This document shows positions 57,423-64,000 of a DNA stretch of 64,000 nt, in pieces. A program made the translations under genes and the position numbers. Below the pieces are notes generated by a model. It ran no database searches. It was not told where the DNA came from and worked only from the letters and a program-made list of their open reading frames with translations. The DNA comes from an uncultured Paracoccus sp. (GTDB lineage: Bacteria > Pseudomonadota > Alphaproteobacteria > Rhodobacterales > Rhodobacteraceae), in the NCBI RefSeq assembly GCF_947496875.1, contig NZ_CANMEH010000010.1, positions 86,453 through 150,452 of the forward strand. Direction: 5' to 3'. The number at the start of each line of letters is the position of its first letter. Position 1 is the first letter of the stretch.

Positions 57423-58349
57423 TCAGGGCGCGAGCCCGTTCAGAGCCCCCGCGCCCCATTGCATCTGCAAGCCACCACCCAGCTGAAGGGCCAGAGCGTC
57501 GGCGCTGTTGGTTCCGACATAGAGGACATCGGTCGCGGCCGGCTTTGGGAGCGTGTCGAGCCGCACAGCGAAGACGGCGAGCCGCCCGGCGCAGCCGGAG
57601 GCGTCGTGCAGCCGCCCAGCATCCGCATTGAAGCGGCCCGGCGTCGCAGCATCCACATCGCGCACCCGCTCCACATAGTCGTGATCCGAGGCCGCGCCCG
57701 CCTCAGGATCCACGTCCTCGGGCCGGATCTCACCCTCGTCGAGGCGGCGCAGGATAGTTTCCGGATCGTTGCCGAGCCGCAACCCGAGATTGTTGACGAG
57801 CCGGAGTGTGCCGTCCGCCGCCAGCCGCGCGAACAGCGCGAGTTCGGTGTATGCTGGGCCCCGCTGCACCAGCGCGCCGCCCGGCTGCGCGGAGATGCCG
57901 AGTTCGCGCAGCCCCGCGCAACTATCGTGGTAGATCGCCGTCGCGTTCAGTTGTCTGCCCTGCGGCCGGTAGTCCATGACATCGACCAGGAAGCTGGTGA
58001 TCTCGTGCGTCTTCGCGGCATGCGCGACTGCGCGGGCGGCCCATTTCGGGTCGCCCGCCAGCAGGTCCGGGTAGCCGTGCACCATGGTGCCCGCGCAGGA
58101 GCCCGAGGGCAGCACGACATAGTCGCAGTCCTCGAACGCCGCGACCGTCTGCCGGGCCAGGCGGGCGGTGTCGGCGTCGTCGCCACTGTTGAAGGCGGGC
58201 TGACCGCAGCAAGTCTGCTGACGCGGCACCTCGACGATGCACCCGGCCTCTTCCAGCAACTGGATCGCGGCGAACCCGATTCCGGGGCGGATGGCGTCGA
58301 CGAGGCAGGTGACGAACAGACCCACCCGCGGATTCGGTTTTGCGGACAT
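57423..58349 (-). pseudogene. Chimera of LldE (LutA) N-terminus and D-lactate dehydrogenase (Dld) mid-fragment
   Basis: An in-frame 308-codon frame joins two unrelated pieces. Residues 1-156 are LldE/LutA (Fe-S lactate utilisation): 'VGLFVTCLVDAIRPGIGFAA', the first CCG motif and 'YHDSCAGLRELGI'; the second CCGFGG motif is missing. Residues 157 to about 285 match the middle of quinone-dependent D-lactate dehydrogenase: 'LVQRGPAYTELALFARL', 'VRDVDAATPGRFNADAGRL', 'FAVRLDTLPK' and 'VLYVGTN'. Dld is cut at both ends. A deletion fused the two genes; the protein is unlikely to work as either enzyme. Confidence 0.8.
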
Positions 58350-58356
58350 ATCGGTC

Positions 58357-59590
58357 TCAGCCCATTACAACGACAGGCGCGCGACCGCGGTTCTGCGCCA
58401 TGAGGAACAGCACCCCGAGCGGCCACAGGACGGCCGCGATCCACCACATGTTGAAGCCTCCAGCCAGGAATGCAAACCCGAGCAGCCCCCCCCTGAACGA
58501 TGTAGTAGGTCATCGGGATCAGAGTCATGCGAATGATCTCGCCCTCGCGGTTCACCAGTCCGACGGTTGCGGACGCAGCCACCACGTTGTGCACGCAGAT
58601 CATGTTGCCCGCCGCGCCGCCAATGGCCTGCAGCGCCACCACGGTGCTCGCGCCCGTCGCGCCCAGCCCGATCTGTTCGGCGGTCGAGAACTGAAACAGC
58701 GAGAACATCATGTTGCTGATGGTGTTCGATCCCGCGACGAACGCGCCCATCGACCCGATCAGAGGTGCGAACATCGGCCAGGCGCTTCCTACCGCGGCCG
58801 AGACGCCTTCGGCCAGGACGATCGGCATGCTGGCCAGTGTGTCCGAGGCCAAGTTGATGAACACCTGCACCATCGGCACGGCAAGCAGCAGGGCAGGCGC
58901 GGCCGAGATCATGTTCGAGCCGGACGAATTCAGCGCCTTGACGTAGTCGCTCCCCCGCATGCCGTGCAGAAAGTAGGTGAAGACCGAAGCGATGATCAGA
59001 ACCGTTCCCGGCAGATACAGGACCTGAACCCGCGCCGTAATCCCGGAGGCAAACATGTCCTCCAGCGCCATCGTCACCCCGGGCGATGTCAGCCACGCCT
59101 TGACGGGCCCAACTGCGCGGGTCAGCACTAGCAGCACAACCACGAGGACATACGGCGCCCACGCCTTGAGCAGGGGCATCAGCCGGTCGCCGGCGCGATG
59201 GTCCTCAAGGTCGTCCAGCTTGCCCACCCAGGCGCCGTCCCACTGGCTGCGCGGGGGGAACTCGAAGACCTCCTTGGGAATGAACAGGCCCCGCTGCGCC
59301 GCCGGAACGACGATCAGCAGCCCGATGATGCCACCGACCAGGGACGGGAACTCCGGACCGAGGAGCCTGGCAATGATGTAGTAGGGGATGGTGAAGGCGA
59401 GCCCGGCGAAGAGCGCGAACTTCCAGATGCGGAAGCCCTCGACGAACGACCGGTTGGCGCCGAAGAAGCGCGTCAGCATGCCCACCAGCAACAGCGGGAT
59501 CAGGAAGCCGATCAGCCCGTGGAAGGTGGCGACCTTGACGGCGATGGTCATCAGATAGGTCACGAAATCCATTGGGGCGATCGTCGCTTC
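58357..59590 (-). pseudogene. L-lactate permease (LldP-type), N-terminally truncated and frameshifted
   Basis: The frame encodes the C-terminal two-thirds of a lactate permease: 'FHGLIGFLIPLLLVGMLTRFFG', 'PLIGSMGAFVAGSNTISNMMFSLFQF' and 'AAGNMICVHNVVAASATVGLVNREG'. The first about 190 residues are absent; homology stops near 59,580 where an integrase remnant begins. Near the 3' end a run of eight C (58486-58493) shifts the frame; with seven, the sequence continues 'LLGFAFLAGGFNMWWIAAVLW' to a stop at 58,357, 7 bp before the LldE start. lldP-lldE was evidently an operon. Confidence 0.8.
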
Positions 59591-60599
59591 GGCCAGTGCG
59601 CTGCCGGGGCAGCCCGGCGATCCGGCGCTCCTAGCGGCGGTAGTCGAGGCCGAGAAGATACCTCCGAAGGACGTGGTCAACGTCAACGCACTGACCCGCG
59701 AATACCTGCTGAACTCGACCTTCGAGAAGAAGGCCGCCAGCACGCAGCCGGAATACAAGCGGATGCTGACCGAACTGGAGGTTAAGTTTGGGAAGCTGCC
59801 GATCCGGAAGAAATCGGCCAGGACCCTCCCGTAAAGCCCGCAACCGTCTGTCAGTACTGTCTGCCGTGTTCAGCTACGCCGCGCGCAGGGGGCGCATGGG
59901 ACAACCCGCTGGCCCGGTTCGAGCGCATCAATTCCGGCGACCGATCTGAGATGATCTGGACGGCCTGCGACATTGCTGCGTTTATGGCGGCCGCGCCTCT
60001 GGAACTGCAACAGGTGATGATCCTGGCCCTGCATACCGGCAGCGTTACGGCGACCTGATCCGCCTGCGCTGGTCGGATTATGCCGGAGAAGCGATCAGTC
60101 TCAAGCAGAACAAGACCAAGGCGCGGGTCACGATCCCGTATCGCAGGCGCTGTCGAGGATGCTGGACGGTATGGACCGGCGCGGTCCTTATATCCTGACA
60201 CGCAGCGATGGGCGGCCCTAGTTTACCGAGGGTGATAACAAAGAGCTGGGCAAGCAGTGGTCCGCGCATATGATCGCCTGCGGTCTGCGCCCGGCCGGGT
60301 ATTCGACGCTGCCCAAGGCTAAGAAGGCCGAGCATCTGCGCTTCAGCGACATGCGCGGAATGGCGGTCACGATGCTGTCCGTGGCGGGCTCTAAGGTTCC
60401 GCAGATCGCTTCGATTACAGGGCACACCCTGCAATCAGCGTATCCCCTCCTCGAAGAATATCTGGCGATGACGCCCGCCTTGTCCCAGGTCGCGATCCTC
60501 GTCTTGGAGAACAGTCCAGCAACCGCTTTTGCAAACCAACTGCAAACCGGCCCCCAAGGGGCCGTCCACCCCAAGAGTAAAGTTAAAGGAGACTATTAG
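59590..60599 (+). pseudogene. Tyrosine recombinase (phage-type integrase) pseudogene of island A
   Basis: Homology spreads over several frames: N-terminal 'STQPEYKRMLTELEVKFGKLPI', then 'DNPLARFERINSGDRSEMIWT', 'QQVMILALHTG', 'RYGDLIRLRWSDYAG', and the C-terminal 'LRFSDMRGMAVTMLSVAGSKVPQIASITGHTLQSAYPLLEEYL'. One-base losses are visible near 60,042 (GQRYGD) and 60,138 (IPVSQ), and a TAG stop at 60,219. The box-II HxLR His reads S (RFSDMR). The 5' end is cut at the lldP junction. The gene is dead, but it points at the tRNA-derived repeat 5 bp downstream. Confidence 0.82.
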
Positions 60600-60604
60600 G
60601 ATGG

Positions 60605-60621
60605 ATGGCGGACCCGGAGCG
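60605..60621. repeat. Right attachment-site repeat (attR) of island A
   Basis: ATGGCGGACCCGGAGCG is identical to 38972-38988. On the minus strand it is the T-stem 3' strand, acceptor strand, discriminator and CCA of a tRNA. Confidence 0.75.
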
Positions 60622-60654
60622 ATTCGAACGCCCGACCCCCAGATTCGTAGCCTG
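60606..60654 (-). other. tRNA 3' half (49 nt; anticodon ACG, Arg-type)
   Basis: On the minus strand the sequence reads as tRNA positions 28-76: anticodon stem CAGG, loop CTACGAA (anticodon ACG), TCTGG, a five-base variable loop, T-arm GGGCG-TTCGAAT-CGCTC, acceptor 3' strand CGGGTCC, G73 and CCA. The 5' half (acceptor, D-arm) is absent; unrelated sequence starts at 60,655. Such partial copies form when an element integrates within a tRNA gene. The intact tRNA is expected to the right, beyond the window. Confidence 0.8.
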
Positions 60655-60735
60655 ACAGCTGCCGTTGAATCGAAAGGAAAAATCCTGCAACCGGCGGTCA
60701 ACTGCGTTGTTTCCAATCAATCGGTTACAAAATCG

Positions 60736-61122
60736 GTGCAAACCGAAACGGGCTCAGAAAACAAAAACCCCAGTGCGCTGGCGGGCGCAACCGGGGTCGA
60801 TGTTCAAAGCGTCACTCTCTTTGATTATGTTACCCTAACTCGCCTGCAGGCGGCAAGTGCGTTGGCCGGCGCAATCGCGGCCTGTGATTCGGAAGACCGC
60901 ATTCCCTTCTTGGAACTGCTGCTGCAAGAACTGCGCCCTGGCTGGCCGCAGGTGCCGTTTCTCTGCGAACTGGTGGAGGAAGCTGGGTTCTGGGCTGATC
61001 GGGCGAGCCGGGCGGAACTGAAAGCCTACTGCCTCTCCTGCTATCAGCGGATGCGCCCTGACGATCAGGCCGCCTTCCTCGCCTACGTTCATCAGGGGAG
61101 GCGGCGTGATGGGCTTTCATGA
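60736..61122 (+). CDS. Small protein of unknown function at left end of island B
   Basis: The frame (about 128 residues from GTG 60736) has a variable start and then 'TLTRLQAASALAGAIAACDSEDRIPFLELLLQELRPGWPQVPFLCELVEEAGFWADRAS', ending 'YCLSCYQRMRPDDQAAFLAYVHQ'. It is helical and acidic, and I do not recognise a family. It overlaps the AAA-protein start by 14 bases, so it is the first gene of that operon. The true start may be later, since a terminator hairpin lies inside the first 20 codons. Confidence 0.55.
   Translation: MQTETGSENKNPSALAGATGVDVQSVTLFDYVTLTRLQAASALAGAIAACDSEDRIPFLELLLQELRPGWPQVPFLCELVEEAGFWADRASRAELKAYCLSCYQRMRPDDQAAFLAYVHQGRRRDGLS
60757..60797 (-). terminator. Intrinsic terminator pointing toward the tRNA fragment
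   Basis: ACCCC...GGGGT arms (60767-60797; inner GCGC pairs) form a hairpin followed on the minus strand by TTTTTGTTTT. No minus-strand gene lies upstream within the island, so it may insulate the flank or be a leftover. It overlaps the 5' part of the next open frame, which makes that gene's start doubtful. Confidence 0.7.
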
Positions 61123-62563
61123 AATGGGCGCGCTGGACGCCCGCCACCGCGCGGAACACGGCTACGACCCCGCGCGCCATCTGACCGGCCGCGCCGCGGA
61201 GCTCGCGAACGCGCTAATCCCTATGAGCCGGGTTAAGGCGGTGCTGCGGTCCCGCTATCTGGTCAAGGGATGGCTAGATCGCGGGGCCATGTCGGTCGTT
61301 TATGGCGAATCCAACGTGGGCAAGACCTTCTTCGCGCTCGACCTGGCTGCCCATGTGGCGGCCGGGTTGGACTGGCACGACCACCGCGTCCCTTCGGGCG
61401 AGAAATGGGCGGGTCCAGTTCTCTACATCGCCACCGAGGGCGGCACGGGCATCCGCAACCGCCTCGACGCAATGAGGCGCGATAACCCCGAGCTGGGCGG
61501 CGACAACCTGATCCTGCTGCCCGCCGCGCTGGACCTCTGCACGTCCGAGGACAGCCAGTGGGTTGTCGAGATGATCCTGACCAAGCTGCCACAACGCTCG
61601 TCGTTGGTGGTGGTCGACACTTTGGCGCGGACGATGGGCAACGGTGACGAGAACACCGCCAAGGACATGGGTCAGTTCGTCCGCAGTATCGATCTGCTGC
61701 GCGAGGAAACCGGCGCACATGTCATGGTCATCCATCACAGCGGCAAGGATGCCAGCCGAGGCGCGCGCGGATCAGGCAGCCTGCGCGCGGCGGCGGATAC
61801 CGAGATCGAACTGAAGCGCAGTGATGTCGTCATCGTGGCAGAGGCCAAGAAGCAGCGGGACATGTCCTGCGACGGCGTGTTCGCCTACCGGCTCAAGAGC
61901 GTGTTTCTCGGGATCGATGACGACGGTGATCCTGTGTCATCTGCGGTTGTGGAGCCTGCCGATCCGGTCAGCCGCAAGGCAAAAGCCAAACTTACGGGAA
62001 CCGACAAGATCGGCATGCATGCGCTTTCCGACGCACTGGCGCAGCATGGCGAGGTCAGGACCGGCGACATGTTCCCGCGTTACCGCCAATGCGTTCCCAT
62101 TGAACGGTGGCATGAGTTCTGCGACCGGCACAGCCTTTCCAATGGTGAAGGCGATTCCAGCAAGAGAACGGCTTTCCACAAGCTGAAGAAGCGGCTGCAG
62201 GACAAGAACCTGATCCGCATCGTGGATGGCTTTGTCTGGCGGGTTCAGCCTGAGGACCGTTCCCTGACACGAGGGAACGCCTTCCTCGAGTGTGGGAACG
62301 TCACCCAAGACGCAGCCGCGCAAGGCCAGGGAACGCCTGTCCGGCCGGCAGGTGCTGGCGAGGCAGGCGACCGTTCCCACCGTTCCCAGACCGTTCCCGA
62401 GAACGAGGGGAACGCTGGTCATGCTGCCGTTCCCACCGTTCCCGCGCTCTGTAAGAGCGGGAACAAGGGAACGCTGACCCCGCCGGGCAATGATGATGTC
62501 CGCAATGTTGTGGAGAAGCCTAGCGTCACGGCGAACGTACCTCGCAAGTTGCGACGGCCATAA
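61109..62563 (+). CDS. AAA family ATPase, RepA-like (hexameric helicase/primase-type replication protein)
   Basis: The 484-residue protein has a RecA-type ATPase core: 'LDRGAMSVVYGESNVGKTFFALDLAAHVAAGLDW' (Walker A GESNVGKT near residue 70), 'VLYIATEGGTGIRNRL', Walker B 'SLVVVDTLARTMG' and 'HVMVIHHSGKDASRGARGSGSLRAAADTEIEL'. This is the AAA_25/RepA pattern of mobile-element helicases. The C-terminal 100 residues are low-complexity, because the DNA there carries dense GGGAACG repeats. A GGGGAGG site precedes ATG 61109. It probably starts or drives replication of island B. Confidence 0.82.
   Translation: MGFHEMGALDARHRAEHGYDPARHLTGRAAELANALIPMSRVKAVLRSRYLVKGWLDRGAMSVVYGESNVGKTFFALDLAAHVAAGLDWHDHRVPSGEKWAGPVLYIATEGGTGIRNRLDAMRRDNPELGGDNLILLPAALDLCTSEDSQWVVEMILTKLPQRSSLVVVDTLARTMGNGDENTAKDMGQFVRSIDLLREETGAHVMVIHHSGKDASRGARGSGSLRAAADTEIELKRSDVVIVAEAKKQRDMSCDGVFAYRLKSVFLGIDDDGDPVSSAVVEPADPVSRKAKAKLTGTDKIGMHALSDALAQHGEVRTGDMFPRYRQCVPIERWHEFCDRHSLSNGEGDSSKRTAFHKLKKRLQDKNLIRIVDGFVWRVQPEDRSLTRGNAFLECGNVTQDAAAQGQGTPVRPAGAGEAGDRSHRSQTVPENEGNAGHAAVPTVPALCKSGNKGTLTPPGNDDVRNVVEKPSVTANVPRKLRRP
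62258..62473. repeat. Iteron-like cluster: 11 copies of GGGAACG in both orientations
   Basis: GGGAACG or its complement CGTTCCC occurs at 62258, 62273, 62294, 62329, 62372, 62381, 62392, 62408, 62428, 62437 and 62467, with a near copy at 62459 and an outlier at 62092. Chance would give well under one copy in 216 bp. All lie in the 3' end of the RepA-like gene. Dense short repeats in both orientations are typical of replication-initiator binding sites, as in phage P4 ori/crr. Confidence 0.75.
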
Positions 62564-62617
62564 CCGCCCATACACACTGCTGATCCCTTCATGTGGACCT
62601 GACTTATGGAGTCACTC

Positions 62618-62995
62618 ATGACCAACACTTCCCCTCCCAAACAAATGTCTCCCGAGGATCAGAAGAACCTGATCTGCGGAATCCTCACGGACTTCGCCAC
62701 CGATCCGGACGTGGAGGTTCTTTTCGCTTATCTGCGCCATTGCGGGCTCCCCATCTTAGCCCTGCGATCGGCTGAGGACATCATCCCGGCTTTCCTCGGC
62801 CTCTACCGGCTCCGGACGGGCCAATACGACGTCGACCGGGCCTGCGAGGACCTGAGGTGGTGGCCGCCGATCGCCGCGCGCATTGCCGAGCTCGAAGCGG
62901 AGGCAAGAACGAAACCAAGCGACATGGAGGCGGGTCGCGGAGCCAGCCCGTCGCAAGTAGGTGCAGCAGCGGAGATTTTGCCAGATGATTTGTGA
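62618..62995 (+). CDS. Hypothetical protein, island B
   Basis: The 125-residue protein begins MTNTSPPKQMSPEDQKNL and has 'ILTDFATDPDVEVLFAYLRHCGLPILALRSAEDIIPAFLGLYRLRTG' and 'ACEDLRWWPPIAARIAELEAEA'. It is probably a helical soluble protein; no family is recognised. ATG 62618 has a GGAG site; ATG 62606 is an alternative. Its end overlaps the next gene by 11 bases, so the two are coupled. Confidence 0.6.
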   Translation: MTNTSPPKQMSPEDQKNLICGILTDFATDPDVEVLFAYLRHCGLPILALRSAEDIIPAFLGLYRLRTGQYDVDRACEDLRWWPPIAARIAELEAEARTKPSDMEAGRGASPSQVGAAAEILPDDL

Positions 62996-63425
62996 CGGAA
63001 AAGCGCGCATCGACATCCGCCGCCTCCGGTGCGGGGACACCGATGCAATCACCGTATGTGGCATCACGCTGCCCGTCGTCCGGACCCCGTGTCACTTCGG
63101 CGGTACCCGCCACTGGTTTCTCTGCCGCCAGTGTGAGCGCCGCTGCGTTCTGCTTTATGAGGACGGCTACCTTTGCCGGATCTGCGTCAACGGGCGCTAT
63201 CGCTCGGAACTGGCTTCGCCGCGTAAGCGTCAGCTGCTCAAGTCTTTCAAGACCCGCGACCGCCTGGGGCAGACCGGATGGGAGGGTCTTCTCGCACCCT
63301 TTCCCGGAAAGCCCAAGCACATGCACTGGAGCACGTACCTGAAGATCCGCGCGGCGGCCGAGCAGCACGAACTGGGGTTCCTCCAGGATGAGCTCGCTAA
63401 GCTGAAGAAAAGCCGGAATCCATGA
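62985..63425 (+). CDS. Zinc-ribbon-like hypothetical protein, island B
   Basis: The 146-residue protein has four Cys in two pairs, 'FLCRQCERRC' near residue 55 and 'GYLCRICVNGRY' near residue 72, in a setting like phage or plasmid zinc-binding proteins: 'TPCHFGGTRHWFLCRQCERR'. The C-terminal part 'KPKHMHWSTYLKIRAAAEQHELGF' is basic and helical. DNA or RNA binding is likely but not shown. ATG 62985 lies 11 bases inside the previous gene, with a GCGGAG site. Confidence 0.65.
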   Translation: MICDGKARIDIRRLRCGDTDAITVCGITLPVVRTPCHFGGTRHWFLCRQCERRCVLLYEDGYLCRICVNGRYRSELASPRKRQLLKSFKTRDRLGQTGWEGLLAPFPGKPKHMHWSTYLKIRAAAEQHELGFLQDELAKLKKSRNP

Positions 63426-63799
63426 AAGGTGATTGTCGGCCGGTGCATTGGCACAGCCCCTTGTCGGAAAAGAGGACCGGGCAGATGTTCCAAGATTCCT
63501 TCTCCGGCGCCAGACACCCACGTCTCCGGTTATCCCGCCCATCATGCCACGTGCCGCGCGTTTCGCCGCGAAGCCGCAACGACTGGGAATAGGTGGTGCA
63601 GCAGCTGCCAAGCCTGCCACCATGCGGTGGTCGCAGGTGACGACTTCACGGCAGCAGGTGCACAACAGAGGCGTGCCGGTTCCGCAGCAACACAACCCAC
63701 GCGCAGCTGACGTTCCGAAGCTCCGGTGTGCTACAAGGCAGCTATGTCTGCTGCGTGCGCCCCGGGCCGAAACAAATGCGGCTCTGTCATAGCGTATGC
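63426..63799. other. 374-bp stretch without a supportable gene
   Basis: Open frames here have no ribosome site or family resemblance on either strand. It may be flanking debris between the island B genes and the FAD fragment. Confidence 0.4.
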
Positions 63800-63949
63800 A
63801 TGACGGCCAAGGCGATGGCGATGGTGATTACGACCCAATGCTGCATTGCCGGTGGCGGTCCCGCCGGCCTCATGCTCGGCTACCTGCTCGCGCGATCAGG
63901 GATCGAGGTGATCGTGCTGGAGAGGGTCACGTCCGTCAAGCTGGTGTAA
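63800..63949 (+). pseudogene. FAD-dependent monooxygenase, N-terminal fragment
   Basis: About 49 codons (MTAKAMAMVITTQCCIAGGGPAGLMLGYLLARSG...) carry the FAD-binding GGGPAG motif of the p-hydroxybenzoate hydroxylase/ubiquinone-type family up to 'EVIVLER', after which the frame ends abruptly (VTSVKLV and stop). The full enzyme is about 400 residues. The break near 63,930 suggests insertion of another element whose end may begin there; the remaining 50 bases are too few to name it. Confidence 0.6.
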
Positions 63950-64000
63950 TTTCCCGGATGGCCTGAGGGCATGATCAGGCGGCTTTCGTTGTGATGCTGA

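Larger units (their letters stand above)
38972..60621. mobile_element. Putative decaying genomic island A (about 21.6 kb)
   Basis: A perfect 17-bp direct repeat (ATGGCGGACCCGGAGCG) bounds the segment, at 38972-38988 and 60605-60621. The right copy lies 5 bp beyond a tyrosine-recombinase pseudogene and is the 3' end of a tRNA sequence. The left copy truncates a CocE hydrolase fragment. Inside are accessory genes: putA, an esterase with an ABC system, sitABCD, osmC, and lactate-gene remnants. Several are broken, including the integrase, so the island is probably immobile. The repeat and flanks are seen; the island history is inferred. Confidence 0.72.

Noticed and set aside
60529-60735. Upstream extension of the 60736-61122 frame through the tRNA fragment
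   Set aside because: The translation AIRTPDPQIRS is the known false reading of a tRNA 3' half; it cannot be coding.

Overview
The window is GC-rich, gene-dense alphaproteobacterial chromosome. The gene content (lptC-lptA-lptB-hpf-ptsN block, a small Rhodobacterales-type protein near position 10,650, a TRAP transporter, a TSUP/TIGR02186 pair and a nitrogen-PTS ptsP next to lysC) points to a Rhodobacterales species, probably Paracoccus-like. This assignment rests on protein resemblance only.

Positions 1-38,900 are ordinary core chromosome. It holds LPS synthesis and export (kdsD end, lptC, lptA, lptB, later waaA), ribosome hibernation and nitrogen PTS (hpf, ptsN, later ptsP), smc, lrgAB, nnrD, dinB, ygfZ, an MsbA-like exporter, a class V aminotransferase, a Met/His/Gly-repeat DUF305 protein, TIGR02186 plus a TSUP exporter, surE-pcm-nlpD-like, a TolC-like protein with a second PCMT-like protein, tRNA-Cys, a dctPQM TRAP operon with a dehydrogenase, lysC and an FAD-dependent oxidoreductase.

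Positions 38,972-60,621 form what I read as a decaying genomic island of about 21.6 kb (island A). A perfect 17-bp direct repeat, which is the 3' end of a tRNA gene, lies at both ends. At the right end it sits 5 bp after a frameshifted tyrosine-recombinase pseudogene. At the left end it cuts a CocE-type hydrolase fragment. Intact cargo includes putA, a RibD-like reductase, a TesA-like esterase with a YbbAP-type ABC system, a small P-loop kinase, the sitABCD manganese/iron importer, an OsmC protein and a DMT transporter. Broken cargo includes a CNNM/DUF21 protein, a DCC protein with a 22-bp tandem duplication, and a lactate locus reduced to a truncated permease and an in-frame LldE-Dld chimera.

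From 60,606 a 49-nt tRNA 3' half (anticodon loop to CCA) marks the probable left end of a second, tandem element (island B) that runs past 63,425. It encodes an AAA/RecA-fold RepA-like ATPase and three small unknown proteins. The 3' end of the ATPase gene carries eleven perfect copies of GGGAACG, in both orientations, within 216 bp. This resembles the iterons of satellite-phage or plasmid origins and is the most novel-looking signal here. The window ends with a truncated FAD-monooxygenase fragment.
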